A program made the position numbers and the translations under genes. The notes under the pieces are model-generated. The model saw nothing but the letters and a program-made list of their open reading frames with translations, had not been told where the DNA came from and made no database searches. Positions 36,207 to 43,544 of a stretch of 64,000 bases of DNA are shown here, in pieces. Within the stretch, counting starts at the first letter, position 1. Every line of letters begins with the position of its first letter. The DNA is from Paenibacillus gyeongsangnamensis (GTDB lineage: Bacteria; Bacillota; Bacilli; Paenibacillales; NBRC-103111). Where the stretch lies: assembly GCF_027533625.1 (NCBI RefSeq), contig NZ_JAQAGZ010000001.1:62001-126000 (forward strand), given 5' to 3'.

Positions 36207-37225
36207 GCTACGTCCAAATCGATCAAGCGCTTAAGCGATACGCGGATTCTACTGTACTGAAGCAGGTATCTCTGCAGATTGAAAAAGGTGAGCTGGTTAC
36301 CCTGCTGGGACCAAGCGGCTGCGGGAAGAGTACGCTGCTTCGTTCTATCGCCGGTCTGGAGAAGCTGGACGGCGGAACGATCAGCGTAAACGGGAACGAT
36401 ATTTCCCACCTTCCGCCGCAACGAAGAAATGTGGGCATGGTTTTTCAATCCTATGCGCTGTTCCCGAATATGACCGTTTTTGATAACATTGCCTTCGGTC
36501 TGAAAATGCGAAAATGGCCTCGAAAAGAGATTACCGATAAGGTAAAACAAGTTATCGAGTTGATCCATATGTCCGATAAAGCATCCTCCTATCCGCATCA
36601 ATTGTCCGGCGGTCAGCAGCAGCGTGTAGCGCTTGCCAGAGCGCTTGTCACGGAACCGGATATACTGCTTCTGGACGAACCGTTAAGCGCGCTGGATGCG
36701 AAAATAAGGAAAAATCTTCAAATCGAGCTGCGAAACATTCAGCGGGAATTGAAGATGACGATGATTTTCGTCACGCATGACCAGGAAGAAGCCATGACCA
36801 TCTCCGATCGCATTTTTATTATGAATGGCGGAAATATTGTTCATCAGGGCAAGCCGGAAGACATCTATGCTTCTCCAAAAACCGAATTTGTCGCCCGGTT
36901 TATCGGCAGCTATAATGTATTGACAGATATCGAACTTCATAGTTTAACAGGAAAGTCGTTCGAATCGGGCAGCTATGCCATTCGCCCGGAGGTAATGGAG
37001 CTTCATCCGCACGATGCACCCCCCGAGCAGCAACAGCCCGGCATATGGCTCGAAGGGATTGTCAAGAGTATGACCGTTCGCGGCAATGTGTGCCGGTACT
37101 TGATTCAATCACAGGATGTCACCTTATGGGTGGATGAACTGAATGTGCCTCAAAGAGGCGCTCTGGATGAGGGATTGTTCATTAAAGTGCGGATCCCGGA
37201 GTCTGAATGTAATTTACTAGAATAG
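36203..37225 (+). CDS. ABC importer ATPase (PotA/FbpC class)
   Basis: A 340-residue ATPase. Walker A is GPSGCGKST (36-44), signature LSGGQQQR (134-141), Walker B LLLDEP (155-160) and the D-loop SALD. The C-terminal ~100 residues are a TOBE-type regulatory domain (IWLEGIVKSMTVRGNVCRYL). Unlike the CUT1 operons in this window, this importer carries its own ATPase. It overlaps the second permease gene by four bases. Confidence 0.95.
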   Translation: MSYVQIDQALKRYADSTVLKQVSLQIEKGELVTLLGPSGCGKSTLLRSIAGLEKLDGGTISVNGNDISHLPPQRRNVGMVFQSYALFPNMTVFDNIAFGLKMRKWPRKEITDKVKQVIELIHMSDKASSYPHQLSGGQQQRVALARALVTEPDILLLDEPLSALDAKIRKNLQIELRNIQRELKMTMIFVTHDQEEAMTISDRIFIMNGGNIVHQGKPEDIYASPKTEFVARFIGSYNVLTDIELHSLTGKSFESGSYAIRPEVMELHPHDAPPEQQQPGIWLEGIVKSMTVRGNVCRYLIQSQDVTLWVDELNVPQRGALDEGLFIKVRIPESECNLLE

Positions 37226-37236
37226 AAGGTGAAGAA

Positions 37237-38028
37237 ATGCCGGTAATGTCGATAGAACGAAAAAACGTTATTCTTGACCGGTTGCAGGCTTACGGTAAAG
37301 TGAACGCGGCGGAACTAGCCAAACTAATAGACGTATCGATGGAAACGATAAGGCGCGACCTGGATATGCTGGAGAAGGAAGGACTGCTGAGGCGTGTGCA
37401 CGGCGGAGCTGTTAAAATCAACTTCCAATTGGGAGAGCCTCCGTTCTATCAGCGCAAACAGGTCAGTCTGGAAGCTAAAAAGAAAGTGGCTCAGAAAGCC
37501 GCGCAGCTGGTCAGAGACGGAGATACGATCGTCATGGGTGGAGGAACGACGATCCTGGAGATGGCGCAAGCGCTTCGCGGCGTCAACAAGGTAACCCTAC
37601 TGACCAATTCGGTACCTACAGCACATACGCTGATGGATTCTTTAAACCAAGGATTATTTCATGGAAAGGTGATCCTCTTGGGCGGAGAATTAAATGAGGA
37701 GCAATATTCTGCCAGCGGTACCGTATGCGAGAAAATGCTGGATTTGTTCTGTGTAAATAAAGCATTTATTTCTCCGGGGGGCATCTCGCTTTCAGGCGTT
37801 ATGGAGTACACGCTGGAAGAATCGTCGATTTCTGCGAAGATGATTCAGGTGGCTAAAGAAAAGATCATCCTGGCGGATCATTCCAAGATCGGTGCGGAAG
37901 CTTTATGCAAATTTGCACAACTTGATCAAATTAACGCAATCGTTTGTGATCATGAAGCGCCCCTGTCATGGCGGACATCTCTGGAGAATATCGATTGGAT
38001 CACAGCGAATGAGGAGACGATCAAGTGA
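37237..38028 (+). CDS. DeoR-family transcriptional regulator
   Basis: A 263-residue DeoR repressor. The N-terminal winged HTH reads VNAAELAKLIDVSMETIRRD then LLRRVHGGAVKI, the family hallmark. The C-terminal domain has the sugar-phosphate sensor motifs DGDTIVMGGGTTILEMAQAL and ADHSKIGAEALCKF. DeoR proteins commonly respond to phosphorylated sugars, which fits the proposed role of this operon. It sits in the middle of the operon, 11 bases after the ATPase gene, and its stop overlaps the HAD gene start. Confidence 0.92.
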   Translation: MPVMSIERKNVILDRLQAYGKVNAAELAKLIDVSMETIRRDLDMLEKEGLLRRVHGGAVKINFQLGEPPFYQRKQVSLEAKKKVAQKAAQLVRDGDTIVMGGGTTILEMAQALRGVNKVTLLTNSVPTAHTLMDSLNQGLFHGKVILLGGELNEEQYSASGTVCEKMLDLFCVNKAFISPGGISLSGVMEYTLEESSISAKMIQVAKEKIILADHSKIGAEALCKFAQLDQINAIVCDHEAPLSWRTSLENIDWITANEETIK

Positions 38029-38786
38029 AACAGATTAAGGGGATTTTGTTTGACAAAGACGGAACTTTGATGGATTTTTATTCCAGTTGGATCTTGGTGG
38101 CCAAGCAGCTAGCCGATCATTTGCTTGAAAAATTAGATATCGCCAATGATGGTCCTGCGATCAAAGAAGATTTGCTCAATTCTATAGGGCTGCATGACAA
38201 TAAAGTAGATCCCAAAGGCTTCCTGGCTAGCGGCACCACTCACGATATCTTCGAAGCGTTTGTTCATGTGCTGCTGAAAGCGGAAGTGAATCAGGAGAAG
38301 CTGGATGGTTTGGATCATTGGATCACGGAAGAGCTTTATAGATTAACCAAAGCCAATCGGGACAATCTAAAGCCGACGGCGGATTTGCCGCATTTACTTG
38401 AACAGCTTCGTCGGCATGGAATTAAAATAGGTATCGCAACTGCGGACGATCGGGATTCTACGAAGTTCTTTTTGGATAAGATCGGCATTCAAAGCTATTT
38501 TGATTTTATCGGCACATCGGACTACTATGAAAAAAAACCGAATCCAAGCATGATTCAAATCTTTTGCGAGATTACGAATATCAGTACGGAAGAAGTCGCT
38601 GTTGCCGGTGATACGATTGTCGATCTTCAATTTGCCAAAAACGGTTCGGCCGGCCTCGCGATCGGCGTACTCTCCGGTGTCAGCGGAGCAGCCGAGCTGA
38701 GCGGACTAGCCGATCTAATCGTAGATTCCGTCGGGGATATCGTTACGGAGAACGGCGGTTTGATTTGGCAGAAGAAGGAAGACTGA
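38025..38786 (+). CDS. HAD-family phosphatase (phosphoglycolate phosphatase-like)
   Basis: A 253-residue HAD hydrolase, starting at GTG 38025 within the stop of the DeoR gene. The nucleophile motif is ILFDKDGTL (D10 and D12); motif II and III follow (GIATADDR; KKPNPSMIQIF); the final acidic motif is VAVAGDTIVDLQFAKNGSAG. The cap is a helical C1 type, as in Gph-like enzymes. It could dephosphorylate the imported or processed sugar compound. The exact substrate is not evident. Confidence 0.9.
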   Translation: MKQIKGILFDKDGTLMDFYSSWILVAKQLADHLLEKLDIANDGPAIKEDLLNSIGLHDNKVDPKGFLASGTTHDIFEAFVHVLLKAEVNQEKLDGLDHWITEELYRLTKANRDNLKPTADLPHLLEQLRRHGIKIGIATADDRDSTKFFLDKIGIQSYFDFIGTSDYYEKKPNPSMIQIFCEITNISTEEVAVAGDTIVDLQFAKNGSAGLAIGVLSGVSGAAELSGLADLIVDSVGDIVTENGGLIWQKKED

Positions 38787-38816
38787 TGAAACGAAATTAG
38801 TTCCGGAGGAGAGATC

Positions 38817-39767
38817 ATGAAAATCGGGTTGGAAACTGAAAGTTATCACTTACAGTTCATTTCAGGGCGCATGGATGTATTTCAATTTATCCGCAAGACA
38901 GCCGAACTAGGATTAGACGGCGTCATGTTGAATATTAATCCTTGGCCGGGGCTGCCCGGATGGGGAGTTCTTGAATCATTTGACCCCGAATATTTAGCGG
39001 AAGTAAGAAACGAAATCCGGAAATACGGATTTTTTGCTGAAATCGATACGCGCGGAACGGATCCGGAGCATTTGACGCAAGTGATTGAAGCTGCTCATCA
39101 ACTAGGGGCTGACGTCGTTCGGACTTACGCTTGTATGGGCGTATACGATCCGGATACATTGAGAATAGCTCCGCAAGATATAAAACAGCTTGTCCCGTTG
39201 CTGAAGAAATACAGAATTCGACTGGCCGTGGAAAACCATGAGGAAGAGATTGCGGATGAAGTCATTCAAATCATCAAGGAAGTGAACAGCCCATGGGTAG
39301 GCGCACACTGCGATATTGGCAATAGCATGATGGCCTGGGAGGATCCGGTGGAGGCTGTCAGGAAATTGGCGCCTTATGCATTCACCACCCATTTTAAAGA
39401 CCACATCATTATTCATGACGGCGAGGACTACCAAGTATGCGGAGTGCCGGTAGGAGCAGGCAATATCGATACGGAAGAATGCTTCAAAATACTCGTCGAA
39501 CAATCGACCTTAACCTGGATCAATGTGGAAATGTGCTTTCCTTATGCGGTTTCTTTCAAAAGAAAGCCGGGAACCGGCGGCATATTTCAAGTCGGTGAAG
39601 GCGCGTTCAAAGTGGAGCAGCCTCCGTATGAATTAAACAGGATTAAACCGCTGGACTATTACTACCCGCCGGCGGAACTTTTAGAAACGATGATTGAAGA
39701 TCAAGCAAAGGGCGTAGAACAATCCGTTAAGTATACGCTGGCATTAAGAGATAAATATTGTCGATAA
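38817..39767 (+). CDS. TIM-barrel sugar isomerase/epimerase-like protein
   Basis: A 316-residue AP-endonuclease-2/xylose-isomerase-like TIM barrel. Putative metal ligands are in RLAVENHEEEI (Glu), GAHCDIGNSMM (Asp), THFKDHIII (His) and INVEMCFPYA (Glu). Such proteins are isomerases, epimerases or dehydratases of sugars and inositols. It ends the seven-gene operon begun at 33416 and is followed by a terminator. Confidence 0.88.
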   Translation: MKIGLETESYHLQFISGRMDVFQFIRKTAELGLDGVMLNINPWPGLPGWGVLESFDPEYLAEVRNEIRKYGFFAEIDTRGTDPEHLTQVIEAAHQLGADVVRTYACMGVYDPDTLRIAPQDIKQLVPLLKKYRIRLAVENHEEEIADEVIQIIKEVNSPWVGAHCDIGNSMMAWEDPVEAVRKLAPYAFTTHFKDHIIIHDGEDYQVCGVPVGAGNIDTEECFKILVEQSTLTWINVEMCFPYAVSFKRKPGTGGIFQVGEGAFKVEQPPYELNRIKPLDYYYPPAELLETMIEDQAKGVEQSVKYTLALRDKYCR

Positions 39768-39826
39768 TAAGGAAGATGCGGCATGAATATCGTGCTCATA
39801 ATAATAACAGAGCGTCTGAACCATGA

Positions 39827-39862
39827 GCTCTCCCGGGTGGAAACATTAGGGAGAGCTTTTTT
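39827..39862 (+). terminator. Terminator of the importer-HAD-TIM operon
   Basis: GCTCTCCC (39827-39834) and GGGAGAGC (39849-39856) followed by TTTTTT. Confidence 0.93.
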
Positions 39863-39904
39863 GTTCCATGTGAGCAGACAATCAGATCATGGATCGGGAC
39901 TTTT

Positions 39905-39933
39905 TTGTCGTACTTGATCATATGTGTTAAAAT
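39905..39933 (+). promoter_or_regulatory. Promoter with DeoR-type operator in the spacer
   Basis: TTGTCG (39905-39910), a 17-base spacer and TAAAAT (39928-39933) form a sigma-A promoter. The sequence TGATCATATGTGTTAA (39915-39930) fills the spacer and differs by one base from 40755-40770 before the ManA-like gene. I infer it is the autorepression site of the DeoR regulator at 39958. Confidence 0.78.
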
Positions 39934-39957
39934 GAGTTAAAAACTTGAGGTGCCGAT

Positions 39958-40743
39958 ATGCTTCCCTTGCAAAGAAAACAAGCACTTTTGGACTTTTTAT
40001 CACAACGCGGCGCGGCGACAATGAAAGAGTTAAGCGAACATTTGGAAGTGTCGGAAATGACGATTAGGCGCGACCTCAATGCGCTGGAGCAAGAGAATCG
40101 CGTGCAGCGTTCACACGGAGGCGCTATTTATATTGGCGCTGTCTCTTCGGTCGAAGAGCCGGATACGGCCTCCAAGCAAGCGCGCAACCGCGACGTGAAA
40201 GATCGCTTGGCTGCCTATGCAGTTGAGCGATTCGTACAGGACGGGGACGTGGTGATCCTGGAGAATGGAACAACCGTTTCCCGTATGGCGGAGCTTCTCG
40301 GTGTCTACCCGGAGCTGACCCTTTTAACGAATGGCTTGGATACGCTGAGCCTTTTTCGGCCGCTGGTCACGGACAGACGATCAATGATTTGCTGCGGCGG
40401 CATGCTTCGCGAAGTATCGGGTACTTTCGTCGGCCCGCTCGCCGAACAATTTTTTGCGAGCTACCACGCCGATACTCTATTTATCTCCGCATTGGGCTAC
40501 ACGGCTGAAGATGGCTTCACCGATCCCAATCTGCTGGACACGCAGGTAAAGAAAGCAATGATCGGAGCGGCGACAAAGGTTGTCATGATTCTCGACTCTT
40601 CCAAGATTGGCAACCGTTACTTCACTACGGTGGCGAGCTTATCCGATATCGATGTTTTCGTTACCGATCAAGGAATCCGGGATGCGGATAAAGAGTGGAT
40701 CCAAAACAGTGGGATCGAGCTGCATATTATACCTCTTCCCTGA
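39958..40743 (+). CDS. DeoR-family transcriptional regulator
   Basis: A 261-residue DeoR repressor, starting at ATG 39958 after TTGAGGTG. The winged HTH is MKELSEHLEVSEMTIRRDLN then VQRSHGGAIYI. The sensor domain has DGDVVILENGTTVSRMAELL and ILDSSKIGNRYF. A shared sequence lies in its own promoter and, in two copies, before the next gene, so it probably controls both itself and the downstream isomerase-kinase-lyase operon, with a sugar phosphate as effector. Confidence 0.92.
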   Translation: MLPLQRKQALLDFLSQRGAATMKELSEHLEVSEMTIRRDLNALEQENRVQRSHGGAIYIGAVSSVEEPDTASKQARNRDVKDRLAAYAVERFVQDGDVVILENGTTVSRMAELLGVYPELTLLTNGLDTLSLFRPLVTDRRSMICCGGMLREVSGTFVGPLAEQFFASYHADTLFISALGYTAEDGFTDPNLLDTQVKKAMIGAATKVVMILDSSKIGNRYFTTVASLSDIDVFVTDQGIRDADKEWIQNSGIELHIIPLP

Positions 40744-40754
40744 CAACAAACTCC

Positions 40755-40794
40755 TGTTCATATGTGTTAATTTATGATATTATATGTTCATATG
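40755..40794 (+). promoter_or_regulatory. Two direct operator repeats before the ManA-like gene
   Basis: TGTTCATATG occurs at 40755-40764 and again at 40785-40794, exactly 30 bases apart, about three helical turns on one face of DNA. TGTTCA (40755-40760) and TATTAT (40778-40783) with a 17-base spacer could be -35 and -10. Both repeats would then be in repressing positions. This transcription start would exclude the ATG at 40774 and favours ATG 40816. Confidence 0.75.
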
Positions 40795-40815
40795 AATGGG
40801 AGGAGCCGAGAGTGT

Positions 40816-42567
40816 ATGCGTAAAGTATATAACAAAGAACCGTTTGTTCGGATACGAAATTGGGACAACGAGGCTTGGATCGGTTATGAAACTATTGGCG
40901 AGACGATTAAAGAAGCACTCGCGAAAAAAGGACAGCAGAAGGCGATCGTCGTCGTAGAATGTTATCCGGGCGTCAGACAGGAGGAGATTCTCGAAGGCTT
41001 GGCAGATTCACTCTTTCCGGCCATGGTGATTCGCTCGGAAGACGCGGCTTTGGAGCCTGCCCGGGTCGACCGTATCGTCGAACGCTATATGACGGACGAT
41101 CGTGTATTCGGTTACATGGCGCCTTTCGTGATTGATGAATTTTATGATCCAGGCAAAATGGACGAGCTGCGACGACGCTTGGATGCCGTAAAGGCCGGGA
41201 TTACGATTGTGATCGGGTTCGGTGCTTCATTAATCGTCAAGGGCGACATTCTCGTTTATGCGGACTTAGCCCGCTGGGAAATTCAACAGCGCTATCGGGC
41301 GAAGGAAGTCGGTAACTGGCGGATGAATCGAAGGGAAGACGACGTTTTGCGTCTTTATAAACGAGGCTTCTTCTTCGAATGGCGAATGGCGGATCGGCTG
41401 AAAAAATCGCTGTTCGACCGAATCGATTATTATTTGGATACGAACACCAGGGACGAGCCGAAGATGGTTACGCGGCAAGCGTTGTTCGCCGGATTCTCTC
41501 AAACGGCAAGCCAGCCGTTCCGGCTCGTTCCTTATTTTGATCCTGGCGTGTGGGGCGGAACGTGGCTGGAGGCGAATATCGACCTGCCCGAGCGGGAACA
41601 TCCGTATGCCTGGGGCTTCGACGGGGTTCCGGAGGAGAATAGCCTGTATTTTCAATATGGAGAGGTCAGAGTAGAACTGCCCGCTATCAATCTCGTGTTT
41701 TTCGAATCCATCAAGCTTCTGGGTGAGAGAGTCTATTCGCGGTTCGGCGCGGAATTTCCGATCCGCTTCGACTTTCTGGACACAATCGGGGGACAGAACC
41801 TCAGCCTTCAAGTCCATCCGACGACCGAGTATATCCGCGATACGTTCGGCATGGCTTATACACAAGACGAAAGTTATTATATTCTCGATGCCGAACCGGG
41901 AGCGGAAGTGTATCTGGGGCTCAGGGACAACGTTGAGCCGGATGTCATGCTAGCGGATTTGCGCAAGGCGCAGGAGGGAGGATTCACGTTCCCCGCGGAG
42001 AAATACGTTAATGTGTATCCTGCGGTGAAGCACGACCACTTCCTTATTCCTGCCGGAACGGTGCACTGCTCGGCATCGGGCTGCATGGTGCTGGAAATTA
42101 GCGCGACACCTTACATTTTCACATTCAAGCTATGGGACTGGGATCGGCTAGGCCTCGACGGGAAGCCTCGTCCGGTTCACCTCGAGCATGGAAGCAAGGT
42201 CATTCAATGGAACCGGACAACCGAATGGACATCCTCGGAATGCGTGGGCCGCGTGGAAGCCGTTGCGGAAGGAGAAGGCTGGAAGGAGGAACGCACGGGA
42301 CTGCATGAGCTTGAGTTCATCGAAACCCGACGTTACTGGTTTTCGGAGCCGGTATTGCACGAAGCAAACGGCAGCGTTCAGATGCTGAACCTGGTTGAAG
42401 GCGAAGAAGCGACTGTCGATAGTCCGACCGGATCATTCGAGCCGTTCGTCGTCCGATACGCGGAGACATTCATCGTTCCGGCTTCGGTGGACGCGTATTC
42501 CATACGGCCAACCGGTCCGAGTCAAGGCAAGACGATCGGTATCATTAAAGCATATGTAAGAGCTTAG
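40816..42567 (+). CDS. Mannose-6-phosphate isomerase class I-like protein with extra N-terminal domain
   Basis: A 583-residue protein, about twice the usual ManA length. ATG 40816 was chosen after GGGAGGAG. Residues from about 230 on are a cupin-type phosphomannose isomerase: LVPYFDPGVWGGTWL, then the zinc motif QVHP (332-335), HDHFLIPAGTVH and a late arginine region. Residues 1-210 are an additional domain (AIVVVECYPGVRQEEILEGL; ITIVIGFGASLIVKGDILVY; ADLARWEIQQRY) resembling a kinase-like alpha/beta fold but without a P-loop that I can see. The two-part layout occurs in other bacteria, as far as I recall. It is first in an operon with a ROK kinase and heparinase-like gene. Isomerisation of a hexose or hexosamine phosphate is likely; the exact substrate is unknown. 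Confidence 0.85.
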   Translation: MRKVYNKEPFVRIRNWDNEAWIGYETIGETIKEALAKKGQQKAIVVVECYPGVRQEEILEGLADSLFPAMVIRSEDAALEPARVDRIVERYMTDDRVFGYMAPFVIDEFYDPGKMDELRRRLDAVKAGITIVIGFGASLIVKGDILVYADLARWEIQQRYRAKEVGNWRMNRREDDVLRLYKRGFFFEWRMADRLKKSLFDRIDYYLDTNTRDEPKMVTRQALFAGFSQTASQPFRLVPYFDPGVWGGTWLEANIDLPEREHPYAWGFDGVPEENSLYFQYGEVRVELPAINLVFFESIKLLGERVYSRFGAEFPIRFDFLDTIGGQNLSLQVHPTTEYIRDTFGMAYTQDESYYILDAEPGAEVYLGLRDNVEPDVMLADLRKAQEGGFTFPAEKYVNVYPAVKHDHFLIPAGTVHCSASGCMVLEISATPYIFTFKLWDWDRLGLDGKPRPVHLEHGSKVIQWNRTTEWTSSECVGRVEAVAEGEGWKEERTGLHELEFIETRRYWFSEPVLHEANGSVQMLNLVEGEEATVDSPTGSFEPFVVRYAETFIVPASVDAYSIRPTGPSQGKTIGIIKAYVRA

Positions 42568-42581
42568 GGGGCGCGGATGAA

Positions 42582-43511
42582 ATGAATCGGGCTATCATAC
42601 TTGCCTTCGATGTCGGAGGAACGCAAATCAAGGCCGCAGCAGTGATCGGCGGATCGATCATTGAAGAGACGATCTCGCAATATGAGTCACATGCCGATCG
42701 CAGCGCCGAACAGATTATCGCGCACTTCATGGAAATTGCCGTTGATATCGTCGGCAAGGCAGGGCGGGAACAACTGCCGATCGGAGGGCTTGGCATGGCT
42801 TTTCCCGGCCCTTTCGATTATGAGAACGGGATCAGCCTCATTCAGGGACTAAGCAAATTCGAATCACTGTACGGTCTTTCCGTTGGGAAACAATTGGAGG
42901 AAGCCATTCGATCAAATGAGAATTTGGGGGCTCGGCTCGACCCCTCGTTCGGAATCAGGTTCGAGAACGACGCCGCGTTATTCGGACTCGGCGAAGCCGG
43001 CTACGGAGAAGCTCGCGGTTCCGAAAGAACCGTATGTCTTACGATAGGTACAGGACTCGGTTCCTGTTTCTTGGAGAACGGACGCTTAGTGAAGCATCGC
43101 GACGGTGTTCCGGAACAGGGATGGCTGTACAACATTCCTTATGGAGACAAACTTGCGGATGATTATGTATCAAGAAGAGGTATCCTGCGGTTAGCCGAGG
43201 AGCTGGGGCTGGAGCTGGAGGGTCCTGACGTTCATGATTGCGCTATGTTAGCGAAGTCCGGAGATCAGACCTCTAAGCGGTTGTTCGAGGAGTTCGGCAG
43301 ACGAATGGCTGCGATTCTGGCCCCGTCGCTCCGGGTTTTTGCGCCGGATACAATCGTGATCGGAGGTCAAATCTCCAAAAGCAGCAGCTTGTTTTTACCC
43401 GCTTTTTGCGAGGAATTGACTTGCATGGACTTCCAAACGAATATAAGGGTGAGTCGAAATACTCTCTTTAGCACGTTTAATGGAATATACGATTTCATGG
43501 ATTTCTGTTAG
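42582..43511 (+). CDS. ROK-family sugar kinase lacking the zinc motif
   Basis: A 309-residue ROK protein without an HTH, so a kinase rather than a repressor. The ATP motif is LAFDVGGTQIKAAAV; the catalytic Asp is in FENDAALFGLGEAGYGEA; the phosphate-2 motif is LTIGTGLGSCFLENGRLV. The usual CxCGxxGC zinc site is missing; the corresponding region reads GVPEQGWLYNIPYGDKLADD. Zinc-less ROK kinases exist and may favour substrates other than glucose or GlcNAc. It follows the ManA-like gene after 14 bases and precedes the heparinase-like gene, suggesting stepwise phosphorylation and isomerisation of the released sugar. Confidence 0.9.
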   Translation: MNRAIILAFDVGGTQIKAAAVIGGSIIEETISQYESHADRSAEQIIAHFMEIAVDIVGKAGREQLPIGGLGMAFPGPFDYENGISLIQGLSKFESLYGLSVGKQLEEAIRSNENLGARLDPSFGIRFENDAALFGLGEAGYGEARGSERTVCLTIGTGLGSCFLENGRLVKHRDGVPEQGWLYNIPYGDKLADDYVSRRGILRLAEELGLELEGPDVHDCAMLAKSGDQTSKRLFEEFGRRMAAILAPSLRVFAPDTIVIGGQISKSSSLFLPAFCEELTCMDFQTNIRVSRNTLFSTFNGIYDFMDFC

Positions 43512-43544
43512 TGCTTAAAGAGCCGAATGGAGGTAATGAGTAGA

